Assembly: GCF_009862265.1 (NCBI RefSeq)
Contig: NZ_WWGX01000064.1
Span: 115,209-164,313, forward strand
DNA length: 49,105 nt
Direction of reading: 5' to 3'
Source: Streptomyces sp. SID8352
GTDB lineage: Bacteria > Actinomycetota > Actinomycetes > Streptomycetales > Streptomycetaceae
Under the pieces are notes generated by a model. It was not told the origin of the DNA. It searched no databases and saw only the letters and a list, made by a program, of their open reading frames with translations. This document shows, in pieces, positions 24,516 to 34,800 of this stretch (its first letter is position 1; each line of letters opens with the position of its first letter). The position numbers and the translations under genes were made by a program.

Positions 24516-25721
24516 ATGCGTTCGTATCGCGAACTCTTCCGTACCGGCGAGTTCACCCCCCTCTTCCTCGCCTCGGCCGGGCACACCACCGCCCAGACCG
24601 TCGGCGGACTGGCCCTGGGCGTCCTGGTGTACGAGCGGACGGGCTCGCCGCTGCTGTCCTCCCTCGCCATGTTCGGTACGGCGTTCGCCCAGGTGGTGGG
24701 GGCGGTCACGGTGCTGTCCGGTGCGGACCGGCTGCCGCCGCGCGCCGCCCTGACGGTCCTCGGCCTGCTCTTCGGCGCGGGGACGGCCGTCCAGGCCGTA
24801 CCCGGGCTGCCGGTCTGGGCCGTGTTCGCCGTCCTGCTGGGGCTCGGCGTCATCGGGTCGGTCGGCGGCGGGGTGCGCTACGGGCTGCTCCACGAGATCC
24901 TGGACCGGGACGGCTATCTGCTGGGGCGGTCCGTGCTCAACATGTCGGCCGGGGTCGTCCAGATCTGCGGCTTCGCGCTCGGCGGGGCACTGGTGACGAC
25001 GGTCTCGGCACGCGGCACGCTGCTGCTGGCCGCCGTCCTGTACGCGCTGACCGCCCTGGTCGCCCGGTGCGGGCTCGGCCGCCGGCCGCCCCGGGGCACC
25101 GGGAGGGCGACGATCGCCGCCACCCGGCGCGCCAACGCGCGGCTCTGGTCCTCGGTGCCCCGCCGGTACGTCTACCTCGCGCTGTGGGTGCCGAACGGTC
25201 TGATCGTCGGGGTGGAGTCGCTCTACGTCCCCTACTCACCGGACGACGCGGGCCTCCTCCTCGCCTTCGGAGCCCTGGGGATGCTGGTCGGGGACGTCGT
25301 CGCGGGCCGCTTCCTGCCGCCTCGGTGGCGGGAGCGGCTGACCGTCCCGCTGTGCGTCCTGCTCGCCGCCCCGTACCCGTTCTTCGCGCTGGGCCCGGGA
25401 CTGCCGGCCGCCCTGGTACTGGTCACCGTGGCCGCCCTCGGGTACGCGGCGGGGCTGCTGTTGCAGGAGCGCCTGATCGCGCTGACACCCGACGCGCTGA
25501 GCGGGCAGGCGCTGGGGCTGCACGGCTCCGGGATGCTCACCATGCAGGGGGTCGGTGCGGCGGTGTCCGGATCGGTGGCGGAACTGACGTCACCGGCCAC
25601 CGCGATGGCGACGACGGCGGCGGCCTCACTGGTCGCGACCCTGATGCTGGCCCCCGGGCTCCGCGGGAGCGGGGCGGCCGGGCTACCAGTTCGAGTAGCA
25701 CGACCGGGCACACCCCCGTGA
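24516..25721 (+). CDS. MFS transporter
   Basis: A 401-residue major facilitator with about 12 membrane segments. N-terminus MRSYRELFRTGEFTPLFLASAGHTTAQTVGGLALGVLVYERTGSP is the MFS_1/MFS_3 type opening found in actinomycete exporters paired with ArsR-like DUF5937 regulators; RYGLLHEILDRDGYLLGRSVLNM is in the loop after TM4. ATG at 24516 with GGAGAGG about 9 nt upstream. Probably repressed by the divergent regulator. The 3' end (ARPGTPP) approaches the next gene by 52 bp. Confidence 0.85.
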   Translation: MRSYRELFRTGEFTPLFLASAGHTTAQTVGGLALGVLVYERTGSPLLSSLAMFGTAFAQVVGAVTVLSGADRLPPRAALTVLGLLFGAGTAVQAVPGLPVWAVFAVLLGLGVIGSVGGGVRYGLLHEILDRDGYLLGRSVLNMSAGVVQICGFALGGALVTTVSARGTLLLAAVLYALTALVARCGLGRRPPRGTGRATIAATRRANARLWSSVPRRYVYLALWVPNGLIVGVESLYVPYSPDDAGLLLAFGALGMLVGDVVAGRFLPPRWRERLTVPLCVLLAAPYPFFALGPGLPAALVLVTVAALGYAAGLLLQERLIALTPDALSGQALGLHGSGMLTMQGVGAAVSGSVAELTSPATAMATTAAASLVATLMLAPGLRGSGAAGLPVRVARPGTPP

Positions 25722-25773
25722 ACCCGGTGAAACCGCCCGTCCGAGGGTCCCGCGCCCCCGTTAGCGTGGGCGG

Positions 25774-26580
25774 ATGACGATCTCTCAGTACGGTTCGTCG
25801 GCCCCCCTGGTCCTGGGTTCGGGCCCCGCCCTGGTCCTGGCGCACGGCGCGGGCAGCGACGTGCGGGACAGCTACGGGCCCGTCCTGGACGCGCTGGCCG
25901 AGCGGCACACGGTGATCGGCCCCGACTACCCCGGCTCGGGCTCCGCCCCGCTCACCGACGCCCCCCTGACCCTGGACGCGCTGGCCGACCACGTGGTGGC
26001 GGCCGGGCTGCGGTCGGGGGCGGAGACCTTCGCGGTGTCGGGCTTCTCGATGGGCACGGCCGTCGCCGTACGGGCGGCGGTGCGGCATCCCGGCCGGGTG
26101 ACCGCGCTGGTGCTGTCCTCCGGATTCGCCCGGCCCAACGCCCGGCTGCGCCTGGTCGTCGACGTCTGGCGGGCCCTCGGCCGGTCGGGCGACGGGCGTT
26201 CCCTGGCGGCCTACCTGTCCCTGGTGGTGGGCGGCGCGAGCTGGCTGGACGAGCGCACCCCGGGGGAACTGGAGGAGCAGCTCGTCCAGTTCGCCGCCGG
26301 ACTCCCCCCGGGCACGGACCGGCAGCTCGCCCTCCTGGAGACCGTCGACGTGACGGGGGACCTGGGCTCGGTCCGGGTGCCCACCCTGGTGGTCTCCCCG
26401 CGGGAGGACGTGCTCGCCACCCCCTTCCACTCCCGTGAGCTGGCGGACGGCATCCCCGGCGCCGAACTGGCCACCCTGGACTGCGGGCACGCGATCGCCG
26501 CCGAGCGGCCGGCCGACTGGGCCCGCCTCGTCACGGACTTCCTGGCCGGCGTCGGCCGCGCCGGGGACCGCCCCTCCTGA
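25774..26580 (+). CDS. Alpha/beta hydrolase
   Basis: A 268-residue single-domain alpha/beta-fold hydrolase. Oxyanion-hole LVLAHGAGSD (about 20-29), nucleophile elbow SGFSMGTAVA (Ser near 91), catalytic Asp in SPREDVLATPFHSREL and His in DCGHAIAAERPADWARLVTDFL. Reaction and substrate are open; proteins of this group include esterases, lactonases and C-C hydrolases. Start at ATG 25774 (MTISQYGSSA); TTAGCGT sits about 10 nt upstream and resembles a -10 element, so transcription may begin very near the start codon. Confidence 0.83.
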   Translation: MTISQYGSSAPLVLGSGPALVLAHGAGSDVRDSYGPVLDALAERHTVIGPDYPGSGSAPLTDAPLTLDALADHVVAAGLRSGAETFAVSGFSMGTAVAVRAAVRHPGRVTALVLSSGFARPNARLRLVVDVWRALGRSGDGRSLAAYLSLVVGGASWLDERTPGELEEQLVQFAAGLPPGTDRQLALLETVDVTGDLGSVRVPTLVVSPREDVLATPFHSRELADGIPGAELATLDCGHAIAAERPADWARLVTDFLAGVGRAGDRPS

Positions 26581-26601
26581 CGCCTTCGCCTTGAGTGCCG
26601 T

Positions 26602-26646
26602 GGAGCCTCCCGGGGCACCGGATGCGCCGGTGCCCCGGGAGGCTCC
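26602..26646. terminator. Very strong bidirectional terminator hairpin
   Basis: A perfect 20-bp stem (left arm 26602-26621, right arm 26627-26646, beginning GGAGCCTCCCGGGG) with a 5-nt ATGCG loop, between the convergent hydrolase (plus) and SDR (minus) genes. A C-run follows on the plus strand. Confidence 0.85.
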
Positions 26647-26705
26647 CCCCCCGTCGCCGTGCCGGAGGCCGCCGGGCCCGTCGGCCGCCCAAGCCGGAAA
26701 GCCCG

Positions 26706-27647
26706 TCAGCCCGTCAGCGGGCGCAGGTACCGGTCCAGGAGGCGGTCCGGCAGCACCCGGGCCAGCACCGCCAGCCTGCGCACATCGGCGCCCACCCGGT
26801 AGCGGGTCCGGGGACGGACCTCGGTGAGGGCGCGGGCGACGGCGCGGGCCAGGTCCCCGGGGGCGGTGCGGCTCTCCCTCGCGCCCTGCTCGTTGCCCGC
26901 GAGGAAGCCGGTGAAGCGCTCGCGGTAGAGGGCGGCCACGTCGTCGCCCGCGTGCCGCAGCGCCTCCTGGGCGACCTCGTTCAGCTTGCCCCAGATCGGG
27001 GTGTCGATCGCGCCCGGCTGCACCACGCTCACCGAGACCCCGAAGCCGCTCAGCTCGCGCCGCAGGACGTCGCTCAGCGCCTCCTTGGCGTACTGGGCGG
27101 CGGCGTACGCCCCGAGATAGGGGAGCGCCACCGTGCCCAGACCCGAGGTGATGTTGACGATCCGGCCCCGGGAGCGCCGGAGCTGCGGCAGGAACTCCTG
27201 GACGACGGAGAGCTGCCCCACCACGTTGGTCTCCAGCTGCCAGCGCAGCCGGTCCGCCGGTACGCACTCCAGCGGCGCAGAGACGCACACCCCCGCGTTG
27301 TTGACCAGGCCCCACAGGGCGCCGCCCGTGTCCGGCGCCCCGTCGGGGCCGGTCCGCCCGGCGATGTGCCGGGCGGCCGAGCGGACGGACTGCGCGTCGG
27401 TGACGTCGATCCGCACCGCCTCGACCCGGCCGTGGACCGAGGCCGCCGCCAGCGCGTCGCCGTCGGCCTCCTTGCGCACCCCGGCGAAGACCCGGAAGCC
27501 CAGCTGCTCCAGGTGGAGCGCGGTGGCGCGGCCGAGCCCGCTGGAGGCCCCGGTGACCAGGACGGCCCGGCCGTGCGGCGCCACCGGGGCGGTCCGGGGC
27601 GCGGAGCGCGGCCGGGCGCCCCGCCGGGGGCTGTCGGCGACGGTCAC
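26706..27647 (-). CDS. Short-chain dehydrogenase/reductase lacking the catalytic Lys
   Basis: A 313-residue classical SDR, last gene of the NRPS operon. Cofactor motif VLVTGASSGLGRATA (about 29-43), NNAG at LVNNAGVCVSA, catalytic Ser in VNITSGLG and Tyr 13 residues later in GAYAAAQYAKEALSD. The active-site YxxxK motif reads YAAAQ, so the Lys that lowers the Tyr pKa and contacts the nicotinamide ribose is Gln; codons at about 27090-27110 are unambiguous. It may be inactive, use the Lys two residues later in the YAK segment, or bind rather than turn over substrate. The GTG at 27647 overlaps the monooxygenase stop by 4 bp, so it is translationally coupled. Confidence 0.85.
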   Translation of the reverse strand: MTVADSPRRGARPRSAPRTAPVAPHGRAVLVTGASSGLGRATALHLEQLGFRVFAGVRKEADGDALAAASVHGRVEAVRIDVTDAQSVRSAARHIAGRTGPDGAPDTGGALWGLVNNAGVCVSAPLECVPADRLRWQLETNVVGQLSVVQEFLPQLRRSRGRIVNITSGLGTVALPYLGAYAAAQYAKEALSDVLRRELSGFGVSVSVVQPGAIDTPIWGKLNEVAQEALRHAGDDVAALYRERFTGFLAGNEQGARESRTAPGDLARAVARALTEVRPRTRYRVGADVRRLAVLARVLPDRLLDRYLRPLTG

Positions 27648-28840
27648 CGGCCTCCCTCCGTCGCCGCGCCGGTGAGCGCGGGGGGTTCGGGGGTGAAGGT
27701 GAGGGACTGCTCCAGGATGCCGGTCAGCTTCCGGTCCGGCATGAAGCGGAAGTACGCGTCGCGCAGCGGCCGGCGCAGGTTCTCCGACTGCTCGAAGTCG
27801 CTGACCGACCGGGAGGAGGCCACCATGGCCCGGGTGCGGTCCCGGCGTTCGTCCTCGTAGGCCCGCAGCGCCTCGGGGACGTCCGTGGCGCCGCGCAGCC
27901 GCCGGGCGAGGACGGCGGCGTCCTCGATCGCCATGCCCGAGCCCTGGCCGAGGCTGGTGAGCATCGGGTGCGCGGCGTCCCCGAGCAGGGTGACCGGGCC
28001 GCTCCCCCAGCGCCGCAGGAAGGCGCGGTCGCGGGAGGGCACGGAGAGGATGTCCTCCTCCGGGGTGACGGCGATGGCCCGCTCGACCTCCTCGGCCCAG
28101 CCGGAGAAGGCCCGCGCCACCTCCGCCTTGCCGCCCCGCCAGTCGTGGGAGCGGGCGGCGGGCATGTTCTTCGTGCCCCACCAGTAGAGGAGCCCGCCGC
28201 CCATGTCGACCAGGCCGAACCGCTGCCCGCTGCCCCAGTAGTGGGTGACCGAGCCCGGGGTGAAGCGCTCGTGGCGGAACGGGGTGAGGGCCAGCCAGAC
28301 GATGTAGCCGCTGTCCCGGGACTCCTCCGGCCCGACCAGTTGCCTGCGGATCGCGGACTGGAACCCGTCGGCACCGATCAGCACGTCGCCGCGGGCCTCC
28401 CGGCCGTCGGTGAACCGGACGGTGACCTCGCCGGACCGGGGGTCGGTGGTGAAGTCCCGGGCGGTGGAGTCCAGGTGCAGGGGGATGCCGTCGGTGGCCT
28501 CCAGCAGCGCTCCCTGGAGCGCGGAGCGGGTGATCAGGACACTGGGCACCCCCAGCCGCCGGATGATCGCGGGGAAGGGGAACTCCCTGATCAGCCGGCC
28601 GCGCGCGGTGCGCACGTGGTAGGACTCCAGGATCTGTCCGCGCCGTTCCAGTCCGAGGTCGAGACCGATGGAGCGCAGTGCCCCGACGGCGTTGCTCATG
28701 ACCGAGAGCCCGGACCCCGCCGCCCTGAGTTCCGCGGCCCGTTCGTGGATCTCCACGTCCCAGCCGGCGTCCCGCAGCGCCGCCGCCGCGGTGAGTCCGC
28801 CGATGCCGGCTCCGATGACCAAGGCCCTGCGCCTGCCCAT
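27644..28840 (-). CDS. FAD-dependent group A monooxygenase (tailoring enzyme)
   Basis: A 398-residue aromatic-hydroxylase-type flavoprotein. FAD motifs in order: ALVIGAGIGGLTAAAAL (about 6-22), DVLIGADGFQSAIRRQL with the DG motif (about 150) and VTLLGDAAHPMLTSLGQGSGMAIEDA with the GD motif (about 285). Such enzymes hydroxylate or epoxidise small substrates with NAD(P)H and O2. The ATG at 28840 has GGAGG 7 nt upstream; a longer ATG at 28867 would leave 1 bp to the NRPS stop but lacks a comparable ribosome site. Second gene in the NRPS-monooxygenase-SDR operon, so a tailoring role on the peptide or a precursor is inferred. Confidence 0.87.
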   Translation of the reverse strand: MGRRRALVIGAGIGGLTAAAALRDAGWDVEIHERAAELRAAGSGLSVMSNAVGALRSIGLDLGLERRGQILESYHVRTARGRLIREFPFPAIIRRLGVPSVLITRSALQGALLEATDGIPLHLDSTARDFTTDPRSGEVTVRFTDGREARGDVLIGADGFQSAIRRQLVGPEESRDSGYIVWLALTPFRHERFTPGSVTHYWGSGQRFGLVDMGGGLLYWWGTKNMPAARSHDWRGGKAEVARAFSGWAEEVERAIAVTPEEDILSVPSRDRAFLRRWGSGPVTLLGDAAHPMLTSLGQGSGMAIEDAAVLARRLRGATDVPEALRAYEDERRDRTRAMVASSRSVSDFEQSENLRRPLRDAYFRFMPDRKLTGILEQSLTFTPEPPALTGAATEGGR

Positions 28841-28868
28841 GTCCCTGCCTCCGTTTCGCGCTGTCATC

Positions 28869-31800
28869 TCATTCCCCGATCAGTTCGGTGACGACCCGGA
28901 CCACGTGCGCGATGTGCGGCTCCTCCATGATCGTCAGGTGGTCGCCGGGCACGTCGATCACGGTCAGTTCGCCGCTGGTGCGTTCGCGCCAGCCGTTGGT
29001 GGGATCGCGGTGCATGGACTGGATCGCGGTGTGCATGGTGTCCAGCACCTCGGGCAGCGGCTCGGTGGCGTGGATCAGGACGAGGTCCTGGTCCACCACG
29101 TCGGGCCGGTAGGCGAACGCGGCCCGCCAGTTGGCCTCGTACACCTGGAACAGCCGGTGGACGACGGCGCCGGTGGCCCCGGCGGGAAGCACCCCCTCGT
29201 CGACGGCCAGCTGGGCGATGAACGCGAACTTCTCGTCCAGCGTGACCAGTTCCGGCGGGATGACCTCCTCGGGGGAGTCGCCGCCGCGCCGCAGCCAGAG
29301 CAGTTCCCAGAAGAACCAGTGCAGCAGCGCGTCGTCGCCGGTGCGCAGCCTGCGGCCCGGGTTGAGGGCGGTGGTGTCCAGCAGCACCAGCCGGCGCACC
29401 TCCTGGCCCTGGGCGCGCAGTTGGCGGGCCATCTCGAAGGCGACGAAGCCGCCGAAGGACCAGCCGCCGATCAGGTAGGGCCCCTCGGGCTGCGCCTCGC
29501 GGACGCGTGCCACGTAGCTCGCCGCGATCTCCCGGACGCTGCGCAGGGGTTCGGTGCCCGCGTCGACGCCCGCCGCCTGGAGGGCGTAGAAGGGGCGGTC
29601 GGGCGGCAGATGGGTGGCGAACCGGACGTAGCACAGGACGTTGCCGCCCATGGGGTGGACGAAGAACAGCGGGCGGGCGTCGCCCCCGGTCCGGATCGGG
29701 ACGAGGGGGTCGAAGCCGGCCGTGCCGCCCCCGGCCCGCACTCGGGCGGCCAGTTCGGCGACGGTGGGCGCGGCGACGAACTCGGAGAGGGGCACGGCCG
29801 TTCCGTACCGCTGCTCGATCAGGACGACCAGCCGCATCGCGGTCAGGGAGGTGGCGCCCAGGGCGAAGAGGTCGTCGTGGACGCCGAGCCGGGGCACGCC
29901 CAGCAGTTCGCGCAGGATCTCGACGAGGGCCGTCTCGTGGGCGTCGCGGGGTTCGGTGGTGTCCGAGGAGCCGGTGGCGGTGGTGAGCGGGATCTCGCGC
30001 AGGGTGCGGTCGTCGCGCTTGCCGCTGGGGGTGAGCGGCAGGGCGTCCAGCCACTGGAAGTGGGAGGGCACCAGGTGGTCCGGGAGCGCGGAACGCAACT
30101 GCTTGACCAGCTGGGGCAGATCGGTGCGGTCGGGGTCGCCGACCAGGAAGGCAGCGAGGAACGAGTCGTTGCCCTCCCGGCGCCGGGCGATCACGGCGGT
30201 CTCGGCCAGGCCCGGGTGGTGGGCGGCGAACCGGGTGATGGCCAGCTCCACCTCGGCCGGTTCCACCCGGTATCCGCGCACCTTCACCTGGGAGTCGGAC
30301 CGTCCGGTGCACACCACGGAGCCGTCCGGCAGGAGGTGGCCGAGGTCGCCGGTGCGGTAGAGCCGGTCGTCCGGGGCTCCGCCGGGCCGCGGCACGAACC
30401 GTTCGCCGGTGAGGTCCGGGCGGCCCGCGTAGCCGAGGGCGAGGCAGACCCCGCCGAGGTGGATCTCGCCGGTGACACCGGGCGGCACGGGCCGCATCCG
30501 CGCGTCCAGGACGAGCACCTCGGCGCCGTCGACCGGGGTGCCGATGGGCGGCAGGGGCGGGAAGGCCGCCGGGTCCCCGGTCATCGTGTGCCGGGTGACC
30601 ACGTGGGACTCGGTGGGGCCGTACTGGTTCTCCAGGATCACCCCGGGCAGCTCGGCGCAGAGCGCGCGGATCTCGTCGGTGACGCGCAGCTGCTCGCCGG
30701 AGGAGATGATCGCCCGGAGCGAACCGGGGACCACGCCGAGCGCCTGTGCCGCCTCGGCGAGCTGCTGGAGGGCGACGTAGGGCAGATGGAGCCGTTCGAC
30801 CCGTTCCCGGTCGAGCAGCCGCAGCAGGGTGCGCGGGTCGCGGCGCTCGTCCTCGGAGAGGAGCAGGAGGGTGCCGCCGCCGCAGAGGGTGGAGAAGATC
30901 TCCTGGAAGGAGACGTCGAAGCTCATGGGCGCGTACTGGGCGGTGATGCCGCCGGTGACACCGCTGGCCTGGCCGTTCTGCCAGGCGACGAGGTTGGCCA
31001 GGGAGCGGTGCGGCATCTCGACGCCCTTGGGGGCGCCGGTGGAGCCGGAGGTGAAGAGGAGGTAGGCCGCGGACGCGGGGTCGAGGGCGTCGGGCGGGGC
31101 GCCCTCGGCGGTGTCCCCGGGCGCCGGGGCGAGAAGGGCGGTGGCCCGGACGACGGGCGTCGCCCCGTCGCCGCCGGGCAGGTGGGCGGGGTCGGTGCCG
31201 GTGGTGCTGTGGGTGACCACGGCCGCCGGGGCGGCCTGCTCCAGCATGGCGGCGATCCGCTCGGGCGGGTAGGCGGTGTCCAGGGGCACCGTGGTGGCGC
31301 CCGCCTTGAGGATGCCGAGGAGGACGGCGACGACCTCGGGCGAGCGTTCCATGGCGGTGGCGACGCGGGTGCCGGGTCCGGCGCCCAGTCCGGTCAGCCG
31401 CCGGGCGGCACGGTCGGCGGCGGCGTCCAGTTCGGCGTAGGTCCAGCGCCGGTCGCCGTGGACCAGCGCGGGGGCGCCGGGGGCGAGGGCGGCCCGCTCC
31501 TCGAAGGCGCGCACCACGTCGGGGGCGGGCCGGGCGGCGGGGACGGGGCCGAGGGGCTCGGCCAGGAAGCCGAAGTCGACCGGCTCGTCACCGTGGTGGA
31601 CGACGCGCTCCAGGATGCCGGTGAGGGCCCGCCCGTGCAGCGTGGCCTGGTCCTCGGTGAACCGCTGCCCCTGGTAGTCGACGCGCAGCCAGATCCCGCC
31701 GCCGCCGGGTTCGGTGACCGCGTTGACCAGCAGCGCGAAATTGGTCTCCTCCCAGGTGCGGAAGTCCAGGGACTCGACGCCGGGCAGCGCGAAGACCTCG

Positions 31801-34800
31801 GCGAGCTGGTGGAAGTGGAGGTAGTTGAAGGCGGTGTCCAGGACGTTGTGGCCGGCGTCCTCCTGGATGGCGCTGAGCGGGTAGCGGCGGTACGGGTGGC
31901 TGTGCTGCTCCTGGCGGAACGCGTCCCGCACGGCGTCGAGCCAGCTCGCCGGAGTGCCGGTGAACCGGACGGGCAGGGTGTTGAGGAAGAGCCCGGTGGC
32001 GCGCTCGGCCCCCTCCCGCTCCGGTCTGCCGTGCGTGACCAGCCCGGTGACCAGGTCGTCCTGGCCGGAGAACATCCTCAGGGTGAGCAGATGGGCGGCG
32101 AAGAGCACGGACTTCACCGGCAGGGTGTGGGCGCGGGAGAAGGCGCGTACGGCCTCGGTGAGGTCGTCGGGCAGGTCCAGCCGCCGGGTGATCTGCCCGC
32201 CGCCGCCGGGCGCCTCGTGCGGCCGGAAGGCGGGCAGCGGCAGCGGGGGCGCCCCGGCGAGGTAGCCGGCCCAGTGGTCGCGGGCCTCCGCGGAGCGCAG
32301 CGTCCGCCGTTCGGCCAGCGCGTGGTGGGCGGCGATCCGTTCCGGGGCGGCGGGGACGGCGCCGATGGGTCCGCCCAGCAGGTGGACGTAGTCCTGGAGG
32401 AGTTCCCGGATCAGCGTGGCGACGCTGCCGCCGTCCAGGATGGCGTGGTGGAAGCTGAGCACCAGCTCCACGCTGCGGGGCAGGACGTGGACGCGCAGAT
32501 GGTGCAGCGGGGGCCGGTCGAAGACGTATCCGTGGTGGCGGCGCTCCTCGACGTGGGCCGCGATGTCCCGCTCCGCCTCCTCGGCCGGGACGTCCCGCAG
32601 GTCGGCGATGTCCAGCGCGTCGTCGATCGCGGCGTCCACGATCTGGAGCGGCTCGGCCCGGCCGCCGACGTCGAAGGAGGAGCGCAGCACGGGGTGCCGG
32701 GCGACGAGCAGCCGGTGGGCGGCGGTGAACGCGCCGGGGTCCCAGGTGTCGAGGGCGAGGCTGTAGCGGAAGACGTCGCGGTACATCCCCGACTCCGGCT
32801 CGACCCGGCTGTGGAAGAGCAGCCCGAGCTGGAGGCGGTTGGCCGGCCAGGCGTCCTCGTGGCCCTCGAGGCCGGCCCGGTCCACGCCGGAGACCAGGGC
32901 GAACGGCTCCAGCGCGGGCTCCTCGGGGGTGGGGCCGCCGGCGGTGGTGAGCGGCGCCAGGGCGGCGACGGTGGGGTTGCGCACGAGGTCGCTGAGGTCG
33001 AAGCGGTAGCCGCGCCGCTCGGCCAGGGCCCGGACCCGGAGCATGAGGACGGAGTCGCCGCCGAGCGCGAAGTAGTCGTCGTGCACCCCCACGCGTCCGG
33101 TCCCCAGGACCTCGGCCCAGGTCTCGGCGAGGGCGGCCTCGGTGGCGTTCCTGGGCTCGGTGCGGGCGTGCCGGGGGGCGGCCACGGGCTCGGGCAGGGC
33201 CCGCCGGTCGGCCTTGCCGTTGGGCGTGAGCGGCACGGCGTCGATGCGGACGAAGACCGCGGGGATCATGAACTCGGGCAGGGAGCGGGCGAGGCCGGCG
33301 CGCAGCGCCACCGGGTCGTGCTCCTCGTCCGCCGCGTAGTAGCCGATCAGCCGGGTGCCGAGGGCGGCGTCGTGGTGGTCGACCACCACGGCGTCGCGGA
33401 CCCCGGGCAGGGACGCCAGGGCGTCGCGCACCTCGCCCGGCTCGACCCGGTTGCCCCGGACCTTGACCTGTCCGTCGATCCGGCCCAGGTACTCGATCTC
33501 GCCGTTCGCGAGGAGCCGGGCGAGGTCGCCGGTGCGGTACAGGCGCCCGCCGGGGGCGAAGGGGTCCCCGGTGAAGCGCTCGGCGGTCAGCTCGGGGCGC
33601 TCCAGGTAGCCCCGGGCCACCTGGACACCGCCGACGCACAGCTCCCCCGGCACTCCGACGGGCTGCGGCTCGCCGTACGGGTCGAGCACGCGCAGCGCGG
33701 TGTTGGCGACCGGGCGGCCGATCGGCACCCTGCGCACCGGACGGCGGGAGCCGGTGGGGCAGTCGTGGTAGGAGACGTCCACGGTGGCCTCGGTGGGGCC
33801 GTACAGGTTGGTCAGGGCGGGGCCGCCGCCGGGCAGGGTCCCCAGGACCCGGGCGAACTGCTCCACCCGGGCGGGCGGCAGCGCCTCCCCGCTGCAGAAG
33901 ACCCGCCGCAGGCCCGAGGCCCGGGCGGCCAGGCCGGGCTCCGCCTCCAGCAGGTCCAGGAAGGGGCCGAGCATGGAGGGCACGAAGTGCACCACGGTGA
34001 CCCGGCGTTCCTCGATGGTGCGCAGCAGCACCCGGGGGTCGCGCTCCCCGGCCGGCGGGAGCAGCGCCAGGCCCGCGCCGCGCACCGCCCACCAGAAGAG
34101 TTCCCAGACCGACACGTCGAAGGAGACCGGGGTCTTCTGGAGCAGCGTGTCGTCCGGGCCGAGCGGATACCGCTGCTGTGTCCACTCCAGGCGGTTGACG
34201 ACGGAGTGGTGCTCGACCATGACGCCCTTGGGGCGCCCGGTGGAACCGGAGGTGTAGATCACGTACGCCAGGTCCCGGGGTCCGGCGGCCGGTTCCGGGC
34301 GGTCGGCGGGGCCCTGTTCCACGAGTGGGCCCGCGTCGAGCGCGGGCACCCCGGCGGGGAGGTCCGGCGGGGCCGCCCCGGGGCCGGTGAGCACGGCCCG
34401 CGCTCGGCTGTCCCGGAGCAGGAAGGCGACCCGCTCCGCCGGGTAGGAGGGGTCGACGGGCACGTAGGCGGCACCGGACTTGAGCACCCCGAGCAGCACG
34501 GGCACGGTCAGCGGTCCGCGCTCCAGCAGGACGGCGACCCGGTCGCCGGGGACGATCCCCTCGGCGCGCAGGGCGTGCGCGACGCGGTTGGCGCGGGCCT
34601 CCAGTCCGGCGAAGGTCAGCCCCGCGCCGTCGGCCGCGGTCACGGCCACCCGGTCGGGGGTGCGGTCGGCCTGTTCCTCGAAGAGGCCGTGCACGGTGGC
34701 GTCGGACCGGTGGGGGGCCTCGGGGCCCTGCTGCGCCGCGACGAGGGCCCGCCGTTCGGCCGGGGTCAGGACCGGCAGTTCGGCGGCGGGCCGGTCGGGC

